NCBI RefSeq assembly: GCF_016758195.1
Contig: NZ_QYAC01000002.1
Span: 372,001 to 436,000 of the forward strand
Direction: 5' to 3'
Origin: Leucobacter chromiireducens subsp. solipictus
GTDB taxonomy: Bacteria > Actinomycetota > Actinomycetes > Actinomycetales > Microbacteriaceae
DNA length: 64,000 nucleotides
The translations under genes and the position numbers were made by a program. Positions 6,874 to 14,633 of this stretch are shown here, piece after piece; position 1 is the stretch's first letter, and each line of letters opens with the position of its first letter. The notes beneath the pieces are model-generated. The model worked only from the letters and a program-made list of their open reading frames with translations. It was not told the DNA's origin and ran no database searches.

Positions 6874-9633
6874 GTGGCTAACCCACGCGTACACGAGATC
6901 GCTGCGGAGATCGGTGTCGACAGCAAGGTCGTTCTGGCCAAGCTGAAAGAAATGGGCGAGTTCGTGAAAGCGTCCTCGTCGAGCGTTGCACCCCCGGTCG
7001 CACGCAAGGTCAAGGCAGCACTGGCTGCTGATGGCGCGACCGGCTCTGCCGGTGGCGCACCCGCCGCGCCGGCGGCCCCCGCCGCCCCCAAGCGCCCGAG
7101 TGCTCAGAAGCCCGGCCCCCGGCCCGGCCCGAAGCCCGCGGCCCCCGCTCCGGAGCCGGCAGCACCCGCGGCTCCGGCTGCTCCGAGCCCTGCCCCGGCA
7201 ACGCCGGCCGCGGAGGCACCCACGGATGCGAAGCCCGGGAGCCCGGCAAAGCCCGGCGCGGCGAAGCCTGCGAGCCCGGCCAAGCCTGGCGCGGCAAAGC
7301 CGGCCACCCCGGCAAAGCCCGGCGGCAAGGCAGCACCGAAGCCGGGCGGCCCCCGCCCCGGGAACAACCCGTTCGCTTCGAGCCAGGGCATGGGCATTCC
7401 TCGCCCGCCGCGCCCCGGCAACAACCCCTTCAACTCCAACCAGGGCATGCCCCGTCCCGGTGGCGGCGCAGGCCGCCCGAACCCGGGCAACATCCCGCGG
7501 CCTTCGCCGCGTCCGGCACCCGGCGCAGCCGGTGCGGGGCGTCCCGGCGGTCCCGGTCGTCCGGGCGGCGGCGGTCGTCCCGGTGGCGGTGGCTTTAACC
7601 GTCCCGGCGGCGGTGGCGCGGGTGCTCCCGGCACCGGCTTCGCGGGTCCCCGTCCCGGCGGCGGCTTCGCTGGCCGCGGGCGCGGCGGCCGTGGCGCGGG
7701 CACCGCTGGCGCATTCGGTCGTGGCGGCTCCAAGAGCAAGGCACGCAAGTCGAAGCGGGCGAAGCGGGCAGAATTCGAGATGCGCGAGGCGCCGTCGCTG
7801 GGCGGCGTGAGCGTACCCCGCGGCGACGGATCGACTCAGATCCGCCTGCGCCGTGGCGCATCGCTCTCGGACTTTGCCGACAAGATCAACACGAGCGCCT
7901 CGAACCTCGTGACCGTGCTGTTCCACCTCGGTGAGATGGCAACGGCAACGGAGTCGCTCGACGAGGCGACGTTCCAGATCCTCGGTGAGGAGCTGGGCTA
8001 CAAGATCCAGGTCGTCTCGCCCGAGGACGAGGACCGCGAACTGCTCGAGGGCTTCGACATCGACATCGAGTCGGAGCTTGAGGAAGAGGGCGACGACGTC
8101 CTGCAGCCCCGCCCGCCCGTGGTCACGGTCATGGGTCACGTCGACCACGGTAAGACCCGACTGCTTGACGCGATCCGTAAGGCGAACGTGGGCAGCGGTG
8201 AGGCCGGCGGCATCACCCAGCACATTGGTGCCTACCAGGTCCACACCGAGCACGACGGCATCGACCGCGCGCTCACCTTCATCGATACCCCGGGTCACGA
8301 GGCGTTCACCGCCATGCGTGCTCGTGGTGCTCAGGTCACCGATATCGCGATCCTCGTGGTCGCGGCAGACGACGGCATCATGCCGCAGACCATTGAGGCG
8401 TTGAACCACGCACAGTCGGCGAACGTGCCGATCGTGGTCGCGGTCAACAAGATCGATAAGGAAGACGCGAACCCGGAGAAGGTGCGCCAGCAGCTCACCG
8501 AGTTCGGCCTGGTGTCCGAGGAGTGGGGCGGCGACGTCATGTTCGTCGACGTCTCGGCGAAGAACAACATCGGTATCACCGAGCTGCTCGACGCGGTTCT
8601 GCTGACGGCTGACGCAGGGCTCGACCTGCGCGCCAACCCGGACAAGGACGCGCGCGGCGTCGCCATTGAGGCGAAGCTCGATAAGGGTCGTGGCTCGGTT
8701 GCGACCGTGCTTATCCAGTCGGGTACGCTCCGCGTGGGTGACGCGATCGTTGCGGGCACGGCCTACGGGCGTGTCCGTGCGATGCACGACGAGAACGGCG
8801 ATCCCGTGCTCGAGGCGCTGCCCTCGCGCCCCGTGTCGGTGCAGGGTCTGTCCAGCGTCCCGCGCGCCGGTGACAACTTCATCGTGACCCCCGAGGACCG
8901 CACGGCTCGTCAGATCGCTGAGAAGCGTGAAGCCGCCGAGCGCAACGCGATGCTGGCGAAGGCCCGCAAGCGGATCAGCCTCGAAGAGTTCACGAAGGCG
9001 CTTGAGGATGGCAAGGTTGAGTCGCTCAACCTCATCATCAAGGGTGATGTGTCGGGTGCCGTCGAGGCACTCGAGGAATCGCTCATGAAGATCGAGGTCG
9101 ACGATTCGGTCCAGCTCCGGATCCTGCACCGCGGTGTGGGTGCGATCACCGAGTCGGATGTGGATCTCGCCACGATCGACAACGCGATCGTCATCGGCTT
9201 CAACGTGCGTCCCGACGTCAAGGCTCGCGAGCGCGCCGCGCGCGAGGGCATCGACATCCGCTTCTACAACGTCATCTACAACGCACTCGATGACATTGAG
9301 GGTGCGCTCAAGGGCATGCTCAAGCCCGAGTACGAGGAGAAGCAGTCCGGTGTTGCGGAGGTCCGCGAGGTCTTCCGTTCGTCGAAGTTCGGCAACATCG
9401 CGGGTGTCATCGTTCGCTCCGGCACGATCACGCGCAACGCGAAGGCCCGCGTCATCCGCGAGGGTGTCGTCGTGGCCGATGGCCTGGCGATCGAGTCGCT
9501 GCGCCGCTTCAAGGACGACGTCACCGAGGTGAAGACGGACTTCGAGGCAGGCATTGGCCTCGGCAAGCACAACGACATCCAGATCGGCGACGAGATCGAG
9601 ACGACCGAGATGGTGGAGAAGCCGCGCGACTAA
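6874..9633 (+). CDS. infB: Translation initiation factor IF-2
   Basis: The start is GTG 6874, set by AGGAGA (6865-6870); the protein then begins [15 protein letters not shown], as in other actinobacterial IF-2. It has about 919 residues. After the N-terminal IF2_N helices comes a ~230-residue Ala/Pro/Lys then Gly/Arg/Pro-rich low-complexity linker, typical of the phylum. A second IF2_N (~325-375) is followed by the GTPase domain with [16 protein letters not shown] and NKID, and by domains II-IV that bind fMet-tRNA and the ribosome. It promotes 70S initiation-complex assembly. A strong palindromic terminator follows. Confidence 0.97.
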   Translation: MANPRVHEIAAEIGVDSKVVLAKLKEMGEFVKASSSSVAPPVARKVKAALAADGATGSAGGAPAAPAAPAAPKRPSAQKPGPRPGPKPAAPAPEPAAPAAPAAPSPAPATPAAEAPTDAKPGSPAKPGAAKPASPAKPGAAKPATPAKPGGKAAPKPGGPRPGNNPFASSQGMGIPRPPRPGNNPFNSNQGMPRPGGGAGRPNPGNIPRPSPRPAPGAAGAGRPGGPGRPGGGGRPGGGGFNRPGGGGAGAPGTGFAGPRPGGGFAGRGRGGRGAGTAGAFGRGGSKSKARKSKRAKRAEFEMREAPSLGGVSVPRGDGSTQIRLRRGASLSDFADKINTSASNLVTVLFHLGEMATATESLDEATFQILGEELGYKIQVVSPEDEDRELLEGFDIDIESELEEEGDDVLQPRPPVVTVMGHVDHGKTRLLDAIRKANVGSGEAGGITQHIGAYQVHTEHDGIDRALTFIDTPGHEAFTAMRARGAQVTDIAILVVAADDGIMPQTIEALNHAQSANVPIVVAVNKIDKEDANPEKVRQQLTEFGLVSEEWGGDVMFVDVSAKNNIGITELLDAVLLTADAGLDLRANPDKDARGVAIEAKLDKGRGSVATVLIQSGTLRVGDAIVAGTAYGRVRAMHDENGDPVLEALPSRPVSVQGLSSVPRAGDNFIVTPEDRTARQIAEKREAAERNAMLAKARKRISLEEFTKALEDGKVESLNLIIKGDVSGAVEALEESLMKIEVDDSVQLRILHRGVGAITESDVDLATIDNAIVIGFNVRPDVKARERAAREGIDIRFYNVIYNALDDIEGALKGMLKPEYEEKQSGVAEVREVFRSSKFGNIAGVIVRSGTITRNAKARVIREGVVVADGLAIESLRRFKDDVTEVKTDFEAGIGLGKHNDIQIGDEIETTEMVEKPRD

Positions 9634-9644
9634 TGCGAGGCGAC

Positions 9645-9682
9645 AACGGCCCGGGCAGCGCACGCTGCCCGGGCCGTTTCCG
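9645..9682. terminator. Hairpin terminator after infB
   Basis: Perfect 16-bp stem (9645-9660 with 9663-9678) with a 2-nt loop, followed by TCCGTT. It lies between the converging infB and the VOC gene and could serve both strands. Confidence 0.75.
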
Positions 9683-9718
9683 TTGGGTGAGCCGCCTGCG
9701 GCGCCCGCCGGGCGGAGC

Positions 9719-10126
9719 TCACAGCTGCTGCACGCGCACCGTGTTGCCCGCCGGGTCCCGGAAGGCGAAGTCGCGGGTGCCCCAGTCCTGGTCCATGGGC
9801 TCCTGCAGGATCTCGGTGCCCGCGGCCTCGACTCGTGCGAACAGCGATTCGAGCTCGTCAGTGGCGAACACGATCGAGGCGTAGGAACCCTTCGCGATGA
9901 GCTCGGCGATGACGCGCCGTTCGTCGTCGGTGAGGCCCGGATCGACCGCGGGCGGACTGAGCACGATCGAGGTGTCCGGCTGGTTCGTCGGGCCGACCGT
10001 GAGCCAGCGCATGTCGCCGTAGCCGACGTCGTTGCGCAGCTCGAAGCCGAGGACGTCGCGGTAGAAGGTGAGTGACGCCTCGGCGTCGGTGTGCGGCAGG
10101 AAGGTCACGTGAATGTTGATGTTCAT
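9719..10126 (-). CDS. VOC-superfamily (glyoxalase/bleomycin-resistance fold) protein
   Basis: A protein of about 135 residues beginning MNINIHVTFLPHTD, with one betaalphabetabetabeta half (FYRDVLGFELRNDV) and a second half ending DFAFRDPAGNTVRVQQL. This is the layout of the PhnB/glyoxalase-like VOC family. The substrate cannot be told from sequence. A GTG at 10135 is an alternative start, 1 nt after the araC-type gene's stop. It is the last gene of a probable DUF805-AraC-VOC operon, so the AraC protein is a plausible regulator. Confidence 0.85.
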   Translation of the reverse strand: MNINIHVTFLPHTDAEASLTFYRDVLGFELRNDVGYGDMRWLTVGPTNQPDTSIVLSPPAVDPGLTDDERRVIAELIAKGSYASIVFATDELESLFARVEAAGTEILQEPMDQDWGTRDFAFRDPAGNTVRVQQL

Positions 10127-10136
10127 GCCGGCCACG

Positions 10137-10577
10137 CTACTCCGGCTCTGCTCCGGGAACTTCTCGATTCCTGACCGGTTTGGTGGCGCGCAGCGTCACG
10201 ATCCCGGGGAGCCCCGTGAGCGGCCCGCCGCCCTCGCGGCGATACCGCCCGGGTGGCATCCCGACGAGTTCCGTGAACCGCGTGGTGAACGTGCCGAGCG
10301 AACCGTAGCCCACGGCGAAACACACCTCGGTGACGGAGAGATCGCCGCGCCGGAGGAGCGTCATCGCGCGTTCGATCCGGCGCGTCATGAGGTAGCTGTA
10401 GGGCGATTCGCCGTAGGCGGCGCTGAACTCCCGGCTGAGGTGTCCCGCGGACATGCCCACGCCGCGTCCGAGCTCGGCGACGTCGAGCGGCTCGGCGTAG
10501 TCCCGGTCGATCCGGTCGCGCACGCGTCGCAGCAGACGGAGCGTCCGGAGGCGCGGCTCGTCCGCCGCGGTGTTCAT
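10137..10577 (-). CDS. AraC-family transcriptional regulator (short form)
   Basis: The 146-residue protein carries an AraC/XylS DNA-binding domain at ~12-115: two helix-turn-helix units, the first at LDVAELGRGVGMSAGHLSRE and the second at SVTEVCFAVGYGSLGTFTTR, with the PPGRYRR ending. It lacks the usual ligand-binding domain, so it may answer to abundance or to a partner. Its ATG overlaps the stop of the DUF805 gene by 4 bases and the VOC gene follows at once, indicating one coupled operon. Confidence 0.9.
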   Translation of the reverse strand: MNTAADEPRLRTLRLLRRVRDRIDRDYAEPLDVAELGRGVGMSAGHLSREFSAAYGESPYSYLMTRRIERAMTLLRRGDLSVTEVCFAVGYGSLGTFTTRFTELVGMPPGRYRREGGGPLTGLPGIVTLRATKPVRNREVPGAEPE

Positions 10578-11263
10578 CGCCCTGCGGGGCCCGGGTGCGC
10601 GGCCGAGGGATGCGGTGCCGCGTGCGGGAGGTCAAAGCGACGACCCTCCGGCCGCGAGGGCAGCAGGAGCAGCACGAGCACGGCGAGATCGCCGAGGGGC
10701 ACGAGCGCGAGAAACCAGAGCGGTCCGGGCAGGTTCGCGTCATGGAGCCGACGCCAGGTGATGGCGAGGGTGGGGAGCACGAAGCCCAGCAGTGCGAGGG
10801 CCCCGAGGATGAAGAGCGCGGCGGCCAGGGGCTCCGCCAGGGAATCAGGCAGGCTCAGCACGATCCCGGCGGCGACGCCCCACGCGCCGACGAGGAGGAC
10901 GCAGAACAGCCGGGAGAACCAGTATTCGCTGAGCGAGGCGCGTCCGCTGAATCGCGCGTAGCCCTGGAAGAACCGGCCGATCGCTTGCCCGAATGTCGCG
11001 CCGTAGCGGGGGCGGTGCAGCTCGCGCGGATCCTGTGCGCCGTCGAAGGGCTCCCCGGGTCCCGGAAGGAGTCGCGTGTATCCGGAAGAAGCTGGCGTTG
11101 CGTACTGCGGTGCCGCGTACTGCGGTGCGGCGTACTGCGGTGCGGCGTACTGCGGTGCCGCGTATTGCGGTGTCGCGTACTGCGGTGCGGCGTACCGCGG
11201 TTCGGGCGGCGTGCCCGCGGCGGGATCGCGGGGCGGCACTGGATCCGAAGGATGATCGTTCAC
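10574..11263 (-). CDS. DUF805 membrane protein with YAAPQ repeats
   Basis: I start at GTG 11263 (VNDHPSDPVPP); the longer frame runs into the divergent rbfA. The N-terminus contains about seven tandem five-residue repeats of the YA(A/T)PQ type, encoded by a 15-bp DNA repeat at ~11098-11200. The C-terminal ~130 residues are a DUF805 domain: FFQGYARFSGRASLSEYWF, four hydrophobic helices, and the WRRLHDANLPG motif. Function is unknown, probably envelope-related. The stop overlaps the next gene's start (ATGA). Confidence 0.85.
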   Translation of the reverse strand: MNDHPSDPVPPRDPAAGTPPEPRYAAPQYATPQYAAPQYAAPQYAAPQYAAPQYATPASSGYTRLLPGPGEPFDGAQDPRELHRPRYGATFGQAIGRFFQGYARFSGRASLSEYWFSRLFCVLLVGAWGVAAGIVLSLPDSLAEPLAAALFILGALALLGFVLPTLAITWRRLHDANLPGPLWFLALVPLGDLAVLVLLLLPSRPEGRRFDLPHAAPHPSAAHPGPAGR

Positions 11264-11346
11264 GAGACCACTTTCGTCAGCGGGACGGGGTGACCTCCAC
11301 GTTACCGGCGATCCCGTGGGCGCGGGCCACGCGAGCCGGTCCCGGC

Positions 11347-11352
11347 TAGGAT
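11347..11352 (+). promoter_or_regulatory. -10 box of a probable leaderless promoter (rbfA)
   Basis: TAGGAT, then 6 nt, then ATG 11359. Confidence 0.55.
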
Positions 11353-11358
11353 AGAGGT

Positions 11359-11793
11359 ATGAGTAATCCACGTGCGGGGAAGGTCGCCGAGCGGATCCAG
11401 CAGATCATCGCACGGCGTTTGGAGAAGGGGCTGCGGGATCCGCGGCTCGGGTTCGTCACCATCACGGATGTGCGGGTCACGGGTGATCTGCAGCAGGCGA
11501 GCGTGTTCTACACGGTCCTGGGCGACGAGCAGGAGCAGCGGGATACTGCCGCGGCGTTGAAGGCGGCGACCGGAATGTTGCGCACCGAGGTGGGCAAGCA
11601 GCTCGGCACGCGACTGACGCCGACCCTGGAGTTCATCCACGATGAGCTGCCCGAGAGCGCGAACCATCTGAGCGAGCTGCTCGCGGAAGCCAAGCGGCGC
11701 GACGATGAGTCCGCAGCGCTGGCGGCGAACGCCACGTTCGCCGGGGACGCGGATCCCTACACGAAGCCGCGCGACGAGGACGACGAGCGGTAG
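11359..11793 (+). CDS. rbfA: Ribosome-binding factor A
   Basis: The 144-residue protein carries the RbfA KH-like fold: [27 protein letters not shown] (residues ~6-33), the VFYTVLG strand, and [13 protein letters not shown] near residue 90. It binds 30S subunits during late maturation of the 16S rRNA 5' end. The C-terminal ~30 residues are an acidic, probably disordered tail. It has its own leaderless-type promoter and converges with mutY, with only 9 bp between the two stop codons. Confidence 0.96.
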   Translation: MSNPRAGKVAERIQQIIARRLEKGLRDPRLGFVTITDVRVTGDLQQASVFYTVLGDEQEQRDTAAALKAATGMLRTEVGKQLGTRLTPTLEFIHDELPESANHLSELLAEAKRRDDESAALAANATFAGDADPYTKPRDEDDER

Positions 11794-11802
11794 TTCCGCT
11801 GC

Positions 11803-12690
11803 CTATGGCAGGCGCAGCGCGTCTCCCGCGGCCACGATCAGGCCGTCGCTGAGCAACGAGCTGACGGCACGTTCTGCCTGCGCGGGATCCCGGGGGCTCG
11901 GGTCGGGCGCGGCTGCGGCCAGTGCGGCCGCGCGCGTCACCGGGCCGTGTGCGGCGCGCAGGGCGGCCATGACGCGGCCGCGCGCCTGACGGTCGCTGCC
12001 CTCGAAACGAGCCTGCTTGGGTCGCTTGGCCGGCGCGTTGTCGGGATAGCCGCTGCCGCGCCACTCGCACCACTCGGCGATCGGGCAGACGTCGCAGCGC
12101 GGGGCGCGCGCGGTGCAGACGATCGCTCCGAGCTCCATGGCCGCGGCGTTAAAGACCGCGGCTGCGGCGGGATCGTCCGGGAGCAGCTTCGCCATGTCAT
12201 CGAGATCGCGGGCGGCGGGCATCCCCGCCGCGGCGCGTCCGTGGACGGCGCGCGCGATGACGCGGCGCGTGTTGGTGTCGACCACCGGGTGGCGCTCCCC
12301 GAACGCGAATGCGGCAACGGCGCGCGCCGTGTACGGTCCGACGCCGGTGAGGGCGAGGAGGTCGTCAACGGCCGAGGGGACGCGGTTCCCGTGCCGCTCG
12401 GCGATCTCCACGGCGGCCTGGTGGAGCCACAGCGCCCGGCGCGGGTATCCCAGCCGGTCCCAGGCGCGCACCGCTTCCCCTGGGGGATCCGCCGCGAGCG
12501 CAGCGGGGGTGGGCCAGCGTTCGATCCACGCGGTCCAACGCGGCAGTACCCGCTCGACCTGGGTTTGCTGCAGCATGAACTCCGACACGAGCACGGCCCA
12601 GGCGGGCGTTGCCGGATCGCGCCACGGCAGGTCGCGGGCCGCGGTGCCGAACCAGGAGTTCACTGCGTCTACGATCCCGATCTTGTCCAT
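11803..12690 (-). CDS. mutY: A/G-specific adenine DNA glycosylase MutY
   Basis: It removes adenine mispaired with 8-oxoguanine. The start is ATG 12690 (MDKIGIVDAVNSWF), 295 residues; the longer frame upstream crosses truB. It carries WRDPATPAWAVLVSEFMLQQTQVERV with the catalytic Glu, the helix-hairpin-helix LLALTGVGPYTARAVAAFAF followed by VVDTNTRRV with the catalytic Asp, and a 4Fe-4S cluster of spacing C-x6-C-x2-C-x5-C (CTARAPRCDVCPIAEWC). The C-terminal NUDIX-like domain of E. coli MutY is replaced by a short winged-helix-like end, as is common in actinobacteria. A TAGACT box lies 8 nt upstream. Confidence 0.95.
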   Translation of the reverse strand: MDKIGIVDAVNSWFGTAARDLPWRDPATPAWAVLVSEFMLQQTQVERVLPRWTAWIERWPTPAALAADPPGEAVRAWDRLGYPRRALWLHQAAVEIAERHGNRVPSAVDDLLALTGVGPYTARAVAAFAFGERHPVVDTNTRRVIARAVHGRAAAGMPAARDLDDMAKLLPDDPAAAAVFNAAAMELGAIVCTARAPRCDVCPIAEWCEWRGSGYPDNAPAKRPKQARFEGSDRQARGRVMAALRAAHGPVTRAAALAAAAPDPSPRDPAQAERAVSSLLSDGLIVAAGDALRLP

Positions 12691-12698
12691 CGTCTCCC

Positions 12699-12704
12699 AG
12701 TCTA
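12699..12704 (-). promoter_or_regulatory. -10 box of mutY
   Basis: Minus-strand TAGACT 8 nt before ATG 12690. It is divergent from the truB box 11 nt away, so the two promoters are packed back to back. Confidence 0.45.
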
Positions 12705-12715
12705 CGACGGGGCGG

Positions 12716-12721
12716 TAGGCT
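12716..12721 (+). promoter_or_regulatory. -10 box of a probable leaderless promoter (truB)
   Basis: TAGGCT, then 6 nt, then GTG 12728. Confidence 0.5.
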
Positions 12722-12727
12722 GGTCTG

Positions 12728-13696
12728 GTGTCCAATCCTTCGGTCTCACTGCCTCCGCACGGCGGAATCCTGCTGCTTGATAAATCGGAGGGGTGGACGA
12801 GCCACGATGCCGTGGCGAAGTCGCGCCGCGCGCTGGGCACGCGAAAGGTGGGGCACGCGGGGACGCTCGATCCCATGGCGACGGGGCTGCTCGTGCTGGG
12901 GACGGGTCCGGCGACGCGCCTGCTCACGCACCTGGTGGGCCTCGACAAGACCTACACGACCACGATCCGCTTGGGCGTGGCGACCGTGACGGACGACCGC
13001 GAGGGCGAGCGAATCTCGGCGGCCGATCCGGCAGCGGTCGCGGCGGTGCTCGCGGATCCTGCCAGGATCGCGGCGGAGGTTCGTGCGCTGACCGGGGATA
13101 TCGAGCAAGCGCCGAGCGCGGTCAGCGCGATCAAGGTGGACGGGCAGCGCGCGTACGATCGGGTGCGCGCCGGGGAAATCGTCGAGTTGCAGCGCCGACC
13201 GGTGACCATTCACGCGTTTGAAGCTTCCGCGGCGGTCGCGGCGGTCGCGGCTGACGGGACCGCGGTGATCGACGTGGATGCCACCGTACGCTGCTCGACC
13301 GGCACCTATATTCGCGCGCTGGCACGGGACCTGGGGGCGGCCCTCGGGCTCGGGGGGCACCTGACCGCGCTGCGGCGCACCGCGGTGGGTCCGTTCGATG
13401 TCGCGGACGCGGGCACGATCGAGCAGTTGGTGTCGGGGGATCGGGCGGAACTGCTGTCCCCGGCGAGCGTCGCAACGCGCCTGTTCCCCGAACTGCGGCT
13501 TGACACGGCGCAGGCACGGGATCTCGGGCATGGCAAGCGGGTGTCGGTGGGCGAGGTGCCGGATGCGAAGCTCGCCGCGGCGACCGGGCCGGATGGCGCG
13601 CTGCTCGGGCTGGTGTCGGTGGCGCGCGGGCGGACGCGGGTCGTCACGAACTTCCCGACGCCGGACACGGCTGCTGCGGCGGAGGGGGACGCATGA
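12728..13696 (+). CDS. truB: tRNA pseudouridine(55) synthase TruB
   Basis: The 322-residue protein makes pseudouridine 55 in the T-loop of tRNAs. It has the TruB motifs GGILLLDKSEGWTSHD, KVGHAGTLDPMATGLL (catalytic Asp in GTLDPMA), DKTYTTTIRLG, and RCSTGTYIRALARDLG. The C-terminus (~250-310) is the PUA-like domain. The GTG start agrees with the leaderless -10 spacing. It is translationally coupled (ATGA overlap) to the small membrane protein that follows. Confidence 0.96.
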   Translation: MSNPSVSLPPHGGILLLDKSEGWTSHDAVAKSRRALGTRKVGHAGTLDPMATGLLVLGTGPATRLLTHLVGLDKTYTTTIRLGVATVTDDREGERISAADPAAVAAVLADPARIAAEVRALTGDIEQAPSAVSAIKVDGQRAYDRVRAGEIVELQRRPVTIHAFEASAAVAAVAADGTAVIDVDATVRCSTGTYIRALARDLGAALGLGGHLTALRRTAVGPFDVADAGTIEQLVSGDRAELLSPASVATRLFPELRLDTAQARDLGHGKRVSVGEVPDAKLAAATGPDGALLGLVSVARGRTRVVTNFPTPDTAAAAEGDA

Positions 13697-14049
13697 TTCT
13701 CGGGTACGCGATCGCAGTGATCGCCGCGGGCGTGCTCGGCGGCGTGCTGTGCCTCGTGGAGGCGCTTCGGAAGCGCGGGCCGAACGATTTTACGATGGGG
13801 GCCACGCTGATTGTGGCGCTCATGTTGCTGGCGCAAGTTGTCATTTCGATCGTGGCCCCGTTCGCGGGAAACCACGCCACGGGGGATCTGCTGGAGTTCT
13901 GGATGTACCTCATCGTGGCGTTTGCGCTCCCGATCGGAGCGGGTTTCTGGGCGCTGGTCGATCGTACGAGGTGGGCCAACTTGGTGCTCGCGGTTGCGCA
14001 CCTCGCGGTCGCGGTCATGGTCTACCGGATGCTGGTGATCTGGGGCTGA
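13693..14049 (+). CDS. Small four-helix membrane protein, unknown function
   Basis: The 118-residue protein has four hydrophobic helices at about residues 3-22, 38-58, 68-86 and 94-113, with short charged loops. The ATG overlaps the truB stop by 4 bases, so it is co-translated with truB. I do not recognise a family. Similar small polytopic proteins next to truB exist in Microbacteriaceae as far as I recall, but no function is known. Nothing suggests an enzyme. Confidence 0.75.
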   Translation: MILGYAIAVIAAGVLGGVLCLVEALRKRGPNDFTMGATLIVALMLLAQVVISIVAPFAGNHATGDLLEFWMYLIVAFALPIGAGFWALVDRTRWANLVLAVAHLAVAVMVYRMLVIWG

Positions 14050-14129
14050 ATCCGGGGTCGTCGCAGCGGCACCGCGCCTCGGCGGTACATTCCGCGAGTG
14101 GCACATGACGGGCGGAAGCGTGTCTATAG

Positions 14130-14157
14130 CCTCAAGTTGGCCTTGAGGGTTTAGAAT
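14130..14157 (+). promoter_or_regulatory. Candidate whiB promoter with operator-like inverted repeat
   Basis: CCTCAAG-TTGGC-CTTGAGG (14130-14148) has 7-bp arms and covers a weak -35 (TTGGCC). A TAGAAT -10 box lies at 14152-14157. The leader to the TTG start would be about 90 nt. A regulator binding site is possible, but its owner is unknown. Confidence 0.4.
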
Positions 14158-14254
14158 CTTCGGCTTGACTTGGGCGAATCACAACGGTGTAATTAATGCA
14201 TTGTGTTGCCGCCGACGGCGCGACACGCGGAAGCAGTACGGAAAGGAGCGTCAG

Positions 14255-14563
14255 TTGAGCGAATCACCGCACACTCCGGTTCCCAGTAACTGGTTCGTCG
14301 ACCCGGTGTTCCTGGGGGTCCCTGGCACCCGCGATGATGACGAGGCATTGGCCTGGCAGGGTGACGCGCTGTGCGCGCAGACGGATCCCGAAGCCTTCTT
14401 CCCGGAAAAGGGCGGCTCGACGCGGGAGGCGAAGCGCATTTGCGAAAGCTGCGAGGTCCGGTCCGAGTGCCTGGATTACGCGCTGGAGAATGACGAGCGC
14501 TTCGGTATCTGGGGCGGCCTGTCGGAACGAGAGCGCCGCCGGCTGCGGCGCGAGGCGATGTAA
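14255..14563 (+). CDS. whiB: WhiB-family iron-sulfur transcription factor
   Basis: The 102-residue protein probably starts at TTG 14255, because AAAGGAG (14242-14248) is correctly spaced and no ATG is near; the upstream extension to 14165 has no family similarity. The four cluster cysteines are C in DALCAQTD, then the C-x2-C-x5-C of CESCEVRSEC. The GIWGG beta-turn follows, then the basic DNA-binding tail ERRRLRREA. The sequence is closest to the WhiB2/WhmD class, which acts in septation, and the gene's position ahead of envelope genes also fits that class. The regulon is not visible here. Confidence 0.93.
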   Translation: MSESPHTPVPSNWFVDPVFLGVPGTRDDDEALAWQGDALCAQTDPEAFFPEKGGSTREAKRICESCEVRSECLDYALENDERFGIWGGLSERERRRLRREAM

Positions 14564-14618
14564 TCGCCGGATCCCAGACCACGCGGCCAGGCTCCAGGCT
14601 CTGGACCTCGGGCGCGCC

Positions 14619-14624
14619 TAGACT
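14619..14624 (+). promoter_or_regulatory. -10 box upstream of the giant glycosyltransferase
   Basis: TAGACT ending 9 nt before ATG 14634. The spacing is slightly longer than at the other leaderless-type starts. Confidence 0.45.
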
Positions 14625-14633
14625 GGGCGCGAT

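Noticed and set aside
6808-9663. 951-residue minus-strand frame opposite infB, and the 845-residue frame opposite secA (29760-32297)
   Set aside because: Both lie wholly antisense to unmistakable genes and have no start signals or domain motifs.
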